A stretch of DNA of 64,000 bases, taken from NCBI RefSeq assembly GCF_000426685.1, contig NZ_AUFV01000003.1, positions 62,001 through 126,000 on the forward strand, read 5' to 3'. The notes below the pieces were generated by a model that saw only the letters and a program-made list of their open reading frames with translations, made no database searches and had not been told where the DNA came from. Position 1 is the stretch's first letter. Every line of letters begins with the position of its first letter. This DNA is from Solimonas flava DSM 18980 (GTDB taxonomy: Bacteria; Pseudomonadota; Gammaproteobacteria; Nevskiales; Nevskiaceae). This document shows positions 56,795-64,000 of the stretch, in pieces. The position numbers and the translations under genes are program-made.

Positions 56795-57106
56795 ATCTCG
56801 CGCGGCGGGCGCGCCTGCGCCGCCGCGACTGAGGACTTGCACCGGTTGCCAAGCCGCGCGCGGATCGCCAAAGCTAGCCGGCGGCACCGGAGTGGGTCGG
56901 CGCACCGTCGCTTCCTGTGAAAAGAGGCGAAGACGTGGCGAGATTCGCCACACCCGTCGCCATCACAACGTCGCCGTGTTGTTCCAAGCTCTTGAAAGGA
57001 TTCAGGACTCATGCGACGGAACGATCTGGCATCGGCTGTGCTCAGCGATTCCATCCCAAACCACCCCGTCGCGCATCTAAGTGGCTGGATTCATCTCCTC
57101 GACTTC
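56795..57106 (+). promoter_or_regulatory. Leader region of RND operon with inverted repeat
   Basis: This 312-bp gap holds no credible gene. A perfect inverted repeat GTGGCGAGATTCGCCAC (56935-56951; 7-bp arms, 3-bp centre) lies about 155 bp before the first gene and may be an operator. A regulator gene for the efflux operon is not adjacent. Confidence 0.35.
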
Positions 57107-58615
57107 ATGAACATGCAGATCCGCTCCGGCAGCCGATGGCTGCTGGCCAGTACGACCGCGCTGCTCTGCGCGTGCGCCGTCGGTCCCGATTATCGGGAAC
57201 CGCCACGCGACCCCGCCGTCCCCGAGACCTGGCACGCGCGCCTGCCGCATGGCGGCGAGCGTGCGGCGATGACGCAATGGTGGCGGCAGTTCGACGACCC
57301 GCTGCTCGCCGAACTGGTCGAGACCGCGGAAACCCGCCACCCGACGATCGATGCCGCGCTCGGCGCGGTGCGCGAAGCGCGCGCCGCGGTGACCACTTCG
57401 CGCGCCGGCCTGCTGCCCGGCGTGCGCGCCAACGGCACGATGACGCGCAGCTCCGGCGCCGGCGACACCGGCGGCTCGGACGGCGCGCCGTTCACGCTGT
57501 TCAACGGCTCGCTCGATGCCAGCTGGGAGCTCGATCTGTTCGGCGGCACGCGACGCAACCTCGAAGCCAGTGAAGCCCGGCTGCAGGCGGCGCAGGCCGA
57601 CTGGCACGAGGCGCGCGTGACGCTCGCCGCCGAAGTCGCCGACGCCTACGTGCAGCGCCGCTACTGCGAGCGCCTCGTCGCGCTGTACCGCGACACGCTG
57701 GCTTCGCGCCGCGAAACCGAGCGGCTGACCGCGCTCAAGCTGAAATCCGGCTTCGTCGCGCCTGCCGACGAGGCCCAGGCCCGCGCCGGCCGCTACGACA
57801 GCGAGAACCAGCTGATCGCGCAGGAAGGCGTCTGCCAGCAGAACCTGAACCGCCTCGCGCAGCTGACGGCACTGCCGGCCGCGCAGCTCGACGCGCGGCT
57901 GGCGCGCGCGCCGGCCGCCGACGGCACAGCGGCGGCGTACGGCGATCCGATCCCGGTGCCGCTGCACCCGGCGGTGCCGGACGTGCCGGCGGCGCTGCTG
58001 TCGCAGCGGCCGGACGTGATGTCGGCGGAACGCTCGCTGGCCGCGGCCAGCGCCGGCATCGGCGTCGCCGTCGCCAGCCGCCTGCCGTCGCTGAGCCTCG
58101 GCGGCTCGATCGGCATCAACCATCTCGCGCACAGCGGCGACGAAGTGCACAGCTGGTCGTGGTCGCCGCAGATCAGCCTGCCGATCTTCGAAGGCGGCGC
58201 CGGCCGCGCCCGCGTCGAAACGGCGCGCGCCCGCTACGACCAGGCGCTCGCGCAGTACCGCAGCAAGGTGCTGGTCGCGGTGCAGGAAGTCGAGGACGCG
58301 CTGACCCGCGTCGACGCCTCGGTGCGCCGCGCCGACGCCGCGCGCCAGGCCGAGACCAACTACAGCGTGCTGCTGGCCTCGCAGGAAAACCGCTACCGGC
58401 TCGGCGCGACCTCGCTGCTCGATCTCGAAGAGACGCGCCGGCTCGCACTGGCCAGCCGCGAAACGCTCGCCGCCGTCGAAGCCGAGATCAGCCAGTCGTG
58501 GATCGCGCTGTACAAGGCCGCCGGCGGCGGCTGGCGCGACGACGCCAACACATCCCCCACCGATTCGCGCGGCCCATCCGACGCCGCGCCGACCCCAGCA
58601 GGAGCTGGAGCATGA
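57107..58615 (+). CDS. RND efflux outer-membrane lipoprotein (OprM/NodT family)
   Basis: 502 residues. The signal peptide ends in a lipobox-like LLCAC followed by AVGPDYREPP, the typical mature start of NodT-type lipoproteins. Two OEP repeats follow (WELDLFGGTRRNLEASEAR, AADAYVQRRYC-type helices, SQRPDVMSAERSLAAASAGI, PQISLPIFEGGAGRARVETA). It forms the outer-membrane channel of the tripartite pump. The first ATG of an MNMQ start at 57107 is used; longer upstream extensions lack a signal peptide. Its stop overlaps the next start as ATGA. Confidence 0.93.
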   Translation: MNMQIRSGSRWLLASTTALLCACAVGPDYREPPRDPAVPETWHARLPHGGERAAMTQWWRQFDDPLLAELVETAETRHPTIDAALGAVREARAAVTTSRAGLLPGVRANGTMTRSSGAGDTGGSDGAPFTLFNGSLDASWELDLFGGTRRNLEASEARLQAAQADWHEARVTLAAEVADAYVQRRYCERLVALYRDTLASRRETERLTALKLKSGFVAPADEAQARAGRYDSENQLIAQEGVCQQNLNRLAQLTALPAAQLDARLARAPAADGTAAAYGDPIPVPLHPAVPDVPAALLSQRPDVMSAERSLAAASAGIGVAVASRLPSLSLGGSIGINHLAHSGDEVHSWSWSPQISLPIFEGGAGRARVETARARYDQALAQYRSKVLVAVQEVEDALTRVDASVRRADAARQAETNYSVLLASQENRYRLGATSLLDLEETRRLALASRETLAAVEAEISQSWIALYKAAGGGWRDDANTSPTDSRGPSDAAPTPAGAGA

Positions 58616-59718
58616 ACGCCCGCAAGAAGGCCTGTCCCGCCCCCCGCCATTTCGCCCCGCGCCTGGCCATCGCACTGTCGCTGGCCGTCACGCTCGGCGC
58701 CTGCCACAAGCAGGAGACGGCAGCCGAGGCGCCGAAGCCGGTGATGACCGTCGAACTGGTGACGCCGCAGGCCCAGCAGTGGCCGCAGCAGCTGCCGGCC
58801 AGCGGCAACATCGCCGCCTGGCAGGAGGCGATCGTCGGCGCCGAAGTCGGCGGCGCACGTCTGCTCGAGGTCAAGGTCAATGTCGGCGACGTCGTCAGGA
58901 AAGGCGACGTGCTCGCGAGCCTCGATCCGGCGACGCTGCGCGCGCAGGTCGCGCAGCAGGACGCCAACGTCGCGCAGGCGATCGCCAACCTCGCCAAGGC
59001 GCGCGCCGACGCCAAGCGCGCCGAGGAACTCGACAAGACCGGCTCGATCAGCCAGCAGGAGATCGACCAGTACCGCACCGCCGCGGCGACCGCCGACGCC
59101 CAGCTCAAGCTGGCGCGCGCGCAGTACGACGTCGCCAGCCTGCAGCTGCGCTATGCGCGCGTCGTCGCGCCGGACGACGGCGTGATTTCCTCGCGCACGG
59201 CGACGGTCGGCGCCGTGGTCGGTGCCGGCACCGAGCTGTTCCGCCTGATTCGCGGCCAGCGCCTCGAATGGCGCGCCGAAGTGCCGGGCGACTGGCTCGG
59301 CCGGCTGCGGCCGGGCATGCGCGCCGACATCCGCCGCCCCGGCGACGGCACGGCGGTCGCCGGCACGATCCGCCAGATCGCGCCGACCGTCGACCTGAAG
59401 ACGCGCAACGCACTGGTTTACGTCGACCTGCCGAAGAACGCCGGCCTCAGCGCCGGCCAGTTCGCCGAAGGCGGCTTCGAGCTCGCCGCGCAACCGGTGC
59501 TGAGCCTGCCGGAATCGGCGATCGTGCTGCGCGACGGTCACCGCTACGTGATGACGGTCGATGACCACAACATCGTCCACCAGCTGAAGATCGAGACCGG
59601 CGCGCGTCAGGGCGAGGCGATCGCCGTCAGCGGCGGGCTGACCACGGCGACGCGCGTCGTCAAGGCCGGCGGCAGCTTCATCGGCGACGGCGACCTGATC
59701 GGCGTGGAGGGCACATGA
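58612..59718 (+). CDS. RND efflux periplasmic adaptor (membrane fusion protein)
   Basis: 368 residues. A lipoprotein-type leader (SLAVTLGACHKQE) precedes the MFP order of barrel-sandwich hybrid (AEVGGARLLEVKVNVGDVVR, KGDVLASLDPATLRAQVAQQ), a coiled-coil hairpin (about 110-180), and beta-barrel and membrane-proximal domains. It links the inner-membrane pump to the outer-membrane channel. Both ends overlap the neighbouring genes by ATGA, so all three pump parts are co-translated. Confidence 0.93.
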   Translation: MNARKKACPAPRHFAPRLAIALSLAVTLGACHKQETAAEAPKPVMTVELVTPQAQQWPQQLPASGNIAAWQEAIVGAEVGGARLLEVKVNVGDVVRKGDVLASLDPATLRAQVAQQDANVAQAIANLAKARADAKRAEELDKTGSISQQEIDQYRTAAATADAQLKLARAQYDVASLQLRYARVVAPDDGVISSRTATVGAVVGAGTELFRLIRGQRLEWRAEVPGDWLGRLRPGMRADIRRPGDGTAVAGTIRQIAPTVDLKTRNALVYVDLPKNAGLSAGQFAEGGFELAAQPVLSLPESAIVLRDGHRYVMTVDDHNIVHQLKIETGARQGEAIAVSGGLTTATRVVKAGGSFIGDGDLIGVEGT

Positions 59719-62700
59719 ACATCAACTTCTCCGCCTGGTCGATCCACAAGCCGACGCCGGCGGTCCTGCTGTTCTTCCTCGCGACGGTCGCCGGCTTCTT
59801 CGGCTTCCGCTCGCTGCAGATCGCCAACATGCCGGACTTCGATTTCCCCGGCATCACGGTCGACGTGCAGCTGCCGGGCGCGACGCCGTCGCAGCTCGAG
59901 AACGAAGTCACGCGCAAGATCGAGGACGCCACCGCCAACATCCCCGGCGCGCGCCACGTCACCTCGACGATCGGCGACGGCTATTCATCGACGTTCATCG
60001 AGTTCGAGATCGAGAAGAACGTGCAGGAAGCGCTCGACGACGTGCGCGACGCCGTCACCGGCGTGCGCTCGGCGCTGCCGGCCGACATCCTCGAACCGAC
60101 GATCCGCCGCGTGACCACCAACGGCGGCTCGATCGCGACGTACACGGTCACCGCCGACAACATGGACGCGACCGACCTGTCGTGGTTCGTCGACAATATC
60201 GTCAGCAAGGCGATCATGCCGATCAAGGGCGTCGGCAGCGTGTCGCGCTTCGGCGGCGTGTCGCGCGAGATCCGCGTCGAGCTCGATCCGGTCAAGCTGC
60301 AGGCCTACGGCGTCACCGCCGGCGAAGTGTCGCGCCAGCTCAACAACATGCAGCAGGAAGCACCCGGCGGCCGCGGCGATCTCGGCGGCCTCGAACAGGC
60401 CGTGCGCACGATCGGCACGGTCAAGACGGCCGACGACCTGCGCGGCTACAGCTTCCCGCTCGCCGACGGCCGGCGCGTGCGCCTCGACCAGATCGCGCGC
60501 GTGCGCGACACCGCCACCGAGCCGCGCCAGGCGGCGATCCTCGACGGCAAGCCGGTGCTGTCGTTCCGCGCCTACCGCGCGCGCGGCGCGGCCGAGGCCG
60601 ACACCGCGAAGGCGATCATCGCCAAGGTCGAAGAACTCGGCAAACGCTATCCGCACGTGCACTTCGAGCAGGTCTACACCACGGTCGGACCGATCGAGCA
60701 TCAGTACCACGCTTCGATGCAGGCGCTGCTCGAAGGCGCGATCCTCGCCGTCATCGTCGTCTGGATCTTCCTGCGCGACTGGCGCGCGACGCTGATCTCG
60801 GCGGTCGCGCTGCCGCTGTCGGTGGTGCCGACCTTCGCCTTCATCCACTGGGCCGGCTACACACTCAACACCATCACGCTGCTGGCGCTGACGCTGGTGA
60901 TCGGCATCCTCGTCGACGACGCCATCGTCGAAGTCGAGAACATCATGCGCCATCTGCGCATGGGCAAGACGCCGAAGCAGGCCGCGCTCGACGCCGCCGA
61001 CGAGATCGGTCTGGCGGTGATCGCGACCTCGCTGACGCTGGTCTCGGTGTTCCTGCCGGTGGCGCTGATGCCCGGCATTTCGGGCCTGATCTTCAAGCAG
61101 TTCGGCTGGACCGCGTCGATCGCGATCCTCGCCTCGCTGGTCGTCGCGCGCCTGCTGACGCCGATGATGGCCGCCTATCTGCTGAGCGGCGCAGCGGATT
61201 CCGAGCACGAGCACGAGGACGGCTGGGTCATGCGCCGCTACCTCAAGGCGGTGCGCACCTGCCTGCAGCACCCGTGGCTGACCTGCCTCGGCTCGGCAGC
61301 GTTCTTCGCCGCGTCGGTCGCACTGTTCGTCGTGCTGCCGAAGACCTTCCTCAATGCCGGCGATCAGGCGCTGACGATCGTCACCATCGAGGCGCCGCCG
61401 GGTTCGACACTGGCGCAGACGCTGGCGATGAACGACAGCGCCTACCAGCGCCTGCGCGATCTGCCCGAGATCCGCCACGTCTACACCATCATCGGCAACG
61501 GCGTGACCGCCGGCAGCACGGTGTCGAGCGGCGGCAGTGTCACCACGGCGACGCTGCTGATTCCGCTGACGCCGCAGAAGGACCGCAAGCGCTCGCAGCA
61601 GGAAGTCGAGACCGAGATCGGCCAGCGCCTGGCGAAACTGCCCGGCGCTCGCATCACGGTCGGCGGCAACGGCAACGGCCAGCAGCTGACGGTGCAGCTG
61701 ACCAGCGAGGACCCGCAGATGCTGCAGGCCACCGCCGAGAAGGTGCTGCGCGACATCCGCACCCTGCACGGCCTCGGTGGCGCCACCTCGTCGGCCAGCC
61801 TGCTGCGCCCGGAACTGGTGATCCGCCCGGACTTCGCGCGCGCCGCCGAACTCGGCGTCACCGCCGAGGCGATCGGCGACGCCGTGCGCATCGCCACCTC
61901 GGGCGACTACGAGGTGATCCTGCCGAAACTGAATCTGCCGGAACGCCAGCTCTTCATCCGCACGATGCTCGATCCGGCCGCGCGCACCGATCTGGAAACG
62001 ATCCGCCAGCTGCGCGTCGCCTCGAGCGCCGGCCCGGTGCCGCTCGGCAACGTCGCCAGCGTCGCCATCGAAGGCGGCCCGGCGCAGATCGACCGCTACG
62101 ACCGCGCGCGCAACGTGACGCTGACCGTCAACCTGCAGGGCCGTCCGCTCGGAGAGGTCAACAAGCAAGTCGAGGCGCTGCCGTCGATGCAGCATCTGCC
62201 GACGCAGGTGCGGCGCGGCGAAGGCGGCGACGTCGAGTTCATGAACGATCTGTTCGGCAATTTCGCGGTCGCGATGCTGACCGGCATCTTCTGTGTGTAC
62301 GCCGTGATGGTGCTGCTGTTCCACGACTTCGCGCAGCCGGTCACCGTGCTCGCGGCGCTGCCGCTCGCCGCCGGCGGTGCGCTGGGCGCGCTGGTGCTCG
62401 GCGGCATGAGCCTGTCGCTGGCGTCGCTGATCGGCCTGCTGATGCTGATCGGCATCGTCAGCAAGAACTCGATCCTTCTCGTCGAGTACGCGATCGCGGC
62501 GCGCCACCAGCGCGGCCTGTCGCGCCTCGACGCGATCATCGACGCCTGCCACAAGCGCGCCCGGCCGATCGTCATGACCACGGTGGCGATGGTCGCCGGC
62601 ATGCTGCCGATGGCGCTGAACATCAGCGGCGCCGATTCCGGTTTCCGCGCGCCGATGGCCACCGCGGTGATCGGCGGCCTGATCACCTCGACGGTGCTGA

Positions 62701-62816
62701 GCCTGGTGGTCGTGCCGGTCGTCTACGAGATCGTCGACGACATCGAAGGCTGGATCGGCCGCCGGATCTTCCGCCGCAAGGCGCCGGCGCTGCCGGCCGA
62801 GCTGCACCTGAGCTGA
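59715..62816 (+). CDS. RND (HAE1/AcrB-type) efflux pump inner-membrane subunit
   Basis: 1033 residues, full length. The N-terminal helix is followed by MPDFDFPGITVDVQLPGATP. Transmembrane helix 4 carries the proton-relay motif LVIGILVDDAIVEVENIMRH (two adjacent Asp), and the second half has LIGIVSKNSILLVEYAIAAR. It exports a substrate by proton antiport; the drug range cannot be read. Unlike multidrug AcrB, the R(G/N)-rich linker is short. The gene's last 29 bp, including the stop, are duplicated in tandem just downstream. Confidence 0.94.
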   Translation: MNINFSAWSIHKPTPAVLLFFLATVAGFFGFRSLQIANMPDFDFPGITVDVQLPGATPSQLENEVTRKIEDATANIPGARHVTSTIGDGYSSTFIEFEIEKNVQEALDDVRDAVTGVRSALPADILEPTIRRVTTNGGSIATYTVTADNMDATDLSWFVDNIVSKAIMPIKGVGSVSRFGGVSREIRVELDPVKLQAYGVTAGEVSRQLNNMQQEAPGGRGDLGGLEQAVRTIGTVKTADDLRGYSFPLADGRRVRLDQIARVRDTATEPRQAAILDGKPVLSFRAYRARGAAEADTAKAIIAKVEELGKRYPHVHFEQVYTTVGPIEHQYHASMQALLEGAILAVIVVWIFLRDWRATLISAVALPLSVVPTFAFIHWAGYTLNTITLLALTLVIGILVDDAIVEVENIMRHLRMGKTPKQAALDAADEIGLAVIATSLTLVSVFLPVALMPGISGLIFKQFGWTASIAILASLVVARLLTPMMAAYLLSGAADSEHEHEDGWVMRRYLKAVRTCLQHPWLTCLGSAAFFAASVALFVVLPKTFLNAGDQALTIVTIEAPPGSTLAQTLAMNDSAYQRLRDLPEIRHVYTIIGNGVTAGSTVSSGGSVTTATLLIPLTPQKDRKRSQQEVETEIGQRLAKLPGARITVGGNGNGQQLTVQLTSEDPQMLQATAEKVLRDIRTLHGLGGATSSASLLRPELVIRPDFARAAELGVTAEAIGDAVRIATSGDYEVILPKLNLPERQLFIRTMLDPAARTDLETIRQLRVASSAGPVPLGNVASVAIEGGPAQIDRYDRARNVTLTVNLQGRPLGEVNKQVEALPSMQHLPTQVRRGEGGDVEFMNDLFGNFAVAMLTGIFCVYAVMVLLFHDFAQPVTVLAALPLAAGGALGALVLGGMSLSLASLIGLLMLIGIVSKNSILLVEYAIAARHQRGLSRLDAIIDACHKRARPIVMTTVAMVAGMLPMALNISGADSGFRAPMATAVIGGLITSTVLSLVVVPVVYEIVDDIEGWIGRRIFRRKAPALPAELHLS

Positions 62817-62847
62817 GGCTGCCGGCCGAGCTGCATCTGAGCTGAGG
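62790..62847. repeat. 29-bp tandem duplication at 3' end of RND pump gene
   Basis: The unit (62790-62818), starting CTGCCGGCCGAGCTGCAC, is repeated at 62819-62847 with one C/T change. The first copy contains the last codons and TGA stop of the pump gene; the second reproduces that tail after the stop. Confidence 0.9.
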
Positions 62848-62912
62848 CAGCCCGCCGCGCCGCGTACCGCTGCGGCGGGCCGCGGCCGGCCGCTCCGTCC
62901 GGGGTCCGGGCA

Positions 62913-63025
62913 ATAAAAAACCCGATGGCCAGGGGAGGAGCCATCGGGTCATGCTTTCCGGCTTGGGGATGCCGGACCCGCCCAGGGAGTGGAGGCGGGG
63001 AGCGGGACAGGGAGTGATCCCACTC
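62913..63025 (-). ncRNA. Predicted small RNA A downstream of polA
   Basis: About 112 nt on the minus strand. It begins near 63025, five to seven bases after a sigma-E-like -10, and ends in an intrinsic terminator. The RNA has a C-rich 5' half (ACUCCCUGUCCCGCUCCCCG, then a GCC stem with loop UCCACUCCCU), a central hairpin UCCGGC/GCCGGA, and the terminator stem CCCGAUGGC/GCCAUCGGG. Forty-seven bases (62969-63015) are identical to small RNA B. C-rich loops, and the location next to polA and facing engB, match the placement of Spot 42, ErsA and C-rich Xanthomonas sRNAs. Targets would be G-rich ribosome-binding sites. Confidence 0.75.
62915..62948 (-). terminator. Intrinsic terminator of small RNA A
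   Basis: In the minus sense, a 9-bp perfect stem CCCGATGGC/GCCATCGGG (62948-62940 and 62929-62921) is followed immediately by six U residues (A-run 62915-62920). Confidence 0.88.
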
Positions 63026-63031
63026 GCAAGA

Positions 63032-63060
63032 TTGGACGCCGGCCGCCGCGGAAAAGTTCC
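63032..63060 (-). promoter_or_regulatory. Sigma-E/AlgU-type promoter of small RNA A
   Basis: Minus-strand -35 GGAACTT (63060-63054), a 17-bp spacer and -10 TCCAA (63036-63032). This fits the RpoE/AlgU consensus GAACTT-N16/17-TCnnA and is aligned with the promoter of the second copy. Confidence 0.65.
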
Positions 63061-63121
63061 GGCACGTTCCGAAGTTTTTTTCGCGAAGCCGGCGGCGAAT
63101 GCCAAGCACCGGATTCGACAA

Positions 63122-63237
63122 ATAAAAAAGCCCGGTGACTTGGGGGAAGCCACCGGGCCACGCTTTCCGGCCATGGGGGGATGCCGGACCCGCCCAGGGA
63201 GTGGAGGCGGGGAGCGGGACAGGGAGTATCGCCGCTC
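63122..63237 (-). ncRNA. Predicted small RNA B downstream of polA
   Basis: About 115 nt on the minus strand. It starts near 63237 and ends at the terminator at 63124-63158. It has the same architecture as small RNA A: an identical 47-nt C-rich 5' part (63227-63181), a central hairpin with a longer loop, and a terminator stem with a different sequence but the same length. The divergence is concentrated in stems and promoter spacers, while the C-rich loops are unchanged, as expected if the loops pair with targets. It begins 153 bp beyond the polA stop. Confidence 0.75.
63124..63158 (-). terminator. Intrinsic terminator of small RNA B
   Basis: Minus-sense stem GCCCGGTG/CACCGGGC (63158-63151 and 63137-63130) followed by six U residues (A-run 63124-63129). 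Confidence 0.88.
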
Positions 63238-63243
63238 AGGGGA

Positions 63244-63272
63244 TTAGATGTGGCCCCCGCCGGGGAAGTTCA
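63244..63272 (-). promoter_or_regulatory. Sigma-E/AlgU-type promoter of small RNA B
   Basis: Minus-strand -35 TGAACTT (63272-63266), a 17-bp spacer and -10 TCTAA (63248-63244). Spacing is the same as in the promoter of copy A. Confidence 0.65.
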
Positions 63273-63389
63273 ATGGCGTCGTGCGATCTTTTTTTGCGGC
63301 GCCGCAATTCGCCCTGGGGCCGCAATGAAATCAAGGGTCTGCAGAGGCTGATGTTCGGGTCAGTCCGCGGTTCTGGAACTAAATTTCGT

Positions 63390-64000
63390 TCAGCTTCCGC
63401 TACTTGCGTGGCCGCTCGCGGCGTGGGCCGAATCCCACTCGGAACCGAAGCCGAAATCGGCGACCAGCGGCACATCGAGCTGGGCGATGCGCACCATGCG
63501 CGCGGCGATCAGCGGCGCCTGCTCGCGCAGCCGCGCCTCCGGACCTTCGAACACCAGTTCGTCGTGCACCTGCATGATCATGCGGATGTCCGGCGCCCGG
63601 CGCTGCAGATAGCGGGCGACGTCGACCATCGCCAGCTTGATGAGGTCGGCGGCGGTGCCCTGCAGCGGCGCGTTGATCGCGGTGCGCTCGGCGTACTGGC
63701 GCTGGGCCTGGTTGCTGGCGGCGATGTTCGGCAGGTACAGGCGGCGGCCGAACAGGGTCTCGACGTAGCCGGTCTCGCGCGCGCGCATGCGCGTCGTGTC
63801 CATGAAGTGCTTGACGCCCGGATAGCGGCCGAAGAAGCGATCGATGTAGTCCTGCGCCTCGCCGCGCGCAATGCCGAGCTGGCGCGCCAGGCCGAACGCC
63901 GACATGCCGTAGATCAGGCCGAAGTTGATCGCCTTGGCGGCGCGGCGCTGGTCGGTGCCGACCTGTTCGAGCGGCAGGCCGAAGACCTCGGCGGCGGTCG
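63390..64000 (-). CDS. polA: DNA polymerase I, C-terminal part (5' end outside window)
   Basis: About 203 C-terminal residues of family A polymerase. Motif B (O-helix) RRAAKAINFGLIYGMSAFGL and motif C MIMQVHDELVFEGPE are intact, as is ERTAINAPLQGTAADLIKLA. The usual WDxAH ending is present (EWDSAH) and is followed by a 10-residue Ser/Ala/Gly-rich tail that most homologues lack. The gene continues beyond the right edge. Two small-RNA genes follow its stop on the same strand. Confidence 0.96.
   Translation of the reverse strand, partial: TAAEVFGLPLEQVGTDQRRAAKAINFGLIYGMSAFGLARQLGIARGEAQDYIDRFFGRYPGVKHFMDTTRMRARETGYVETLFGRRLYLPNIAASNQAQRQYAERTAINAPLQGTAADLIKLAMVDVARYLQRRAPDIRMIMQVHDELVFEGPEARLREQAPLIAARMVRIAQLDVPLVADFGFGSEWDSAHAASGHASSGS

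Noticed and set aside
62909-63230. CsrB/RsmZ-like RNA on the plus strand, because GGA motifs appear in hairpin loops
   Set aside because: Both U-runs and both promoter-like boxes are oriented on the minus strand; on the plus strand the A-runs precede the stems, so no terminator follows.
63287-63312. Intrinsic terminator of polA at the GCGGCGCCGC palindrome
   Set aside because: On the minus strand the hairpin is followed by A residues, and on the plus strand the T-run precedes it, so it fails as a terminator in both directions.

Overview
The window is a very GC-rich (roughly 70 % by eye), densely packed chromosomal segment of a Gram-negative gammaproteobacterium. Evidence for this includes Kdo transferase and lipid A acyltransferase genes, an RND efflux operon, BtuB, DsbA, a di-haem cytochrome c4, and the polA / small-RNA / engB / cytochrome c4 / dsbA neighbourhood typical of gammaproteobacteria. 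The mix of acyclic-terpene and branched-acyl-CoA catabolism, IcmF and a complete late cobalamin pathway suggests a Nevskiales/Solimonadaceae-like bacterium; that placement is inference. No phage, integrase, IS transposase, CRISPR array, rRNA or tRNA was recognised.

Layout. 1-7728 (minus): a catabolic operon, enoyl-CoA hydratase - AtuA - TetR - biotin carboxylase - DUF559 cassette - biotin carrier - carboxyltransferase. The carboxylase alpha subunit is split in two by a repeat-flanked DUF559 endonuclease-like gene. 7932-14872: bestrophin, a lipoprotein/phospholipase-C-like pair, DedA-rhodanese, truncated haemoglobin, a Gfo/Idh oxidoreductase and a cytochrome c-PQQ sugar dehydrogenase. 14961-26245 (minus): a cobalamin-riboswitch operon, btuB-btuM-cobO-cobB-cbiB-cobD-cobQ-cobU-[MITE]-cobT-cobC-cobS, with most genes overlapping by 4 bp. 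26366-33610: YffB, an SDR/LysR divergent pair, a tandem-domain secreted protein opposite a transglutaminase-like lipoprotein, a PhoX-like protein and an AraC regulator. 33768-45076: the B12-dependent mutase IcmF, a SnoaL-like protein, a crotonase, a diguanylate cyclase, AcpH, an orphan TadG-like protein, and an acyl-CoA dehydrogenase/SDR pair. 45415-53598: PAS-GGDEF, DUF2147, ClpP-like, MBL exonuclease, WaaA, LpxL, and two adjacent proteins sharing an NTF2-like tail (TPR and L,D-transpeptidase). 53742-64000: M14 peptidase, DsbA, cytochrome c4, EngB, an RND tripartite efflux operon, two tandem small RNAs, and the 3' end of polA.

Strongest observations. (1) Two tandem, near-identical small-RNA genes lie just downstream of polA on its strand. 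Each has a sigma-E/AlgU-type promoter (GAACTT-N17-TCYAA), C-rich loops and its own intrinsic terminator; this is the position occupied by Spot 42 and ErsA in other gammaproteobacteria. (2) A DUF559 gene flanked by about 68-bp direct repeats splits the biotin carboxylase from its carrier domain. It overlaps the upstream stop codon by TGATG and supplies a Shine-Dalgarno sequence to the downstream half. (3) A 17-bp palindrome is shared by the leaders of the AtuA/carboxylase operon and the distant acyl-CoA dehydrogenase/SDR operon, so one TetR regulator may control both as an Atu-like regulon. (4) A 165-bp MITE sits inside the B12 operon and supplies the cobU stop codon.
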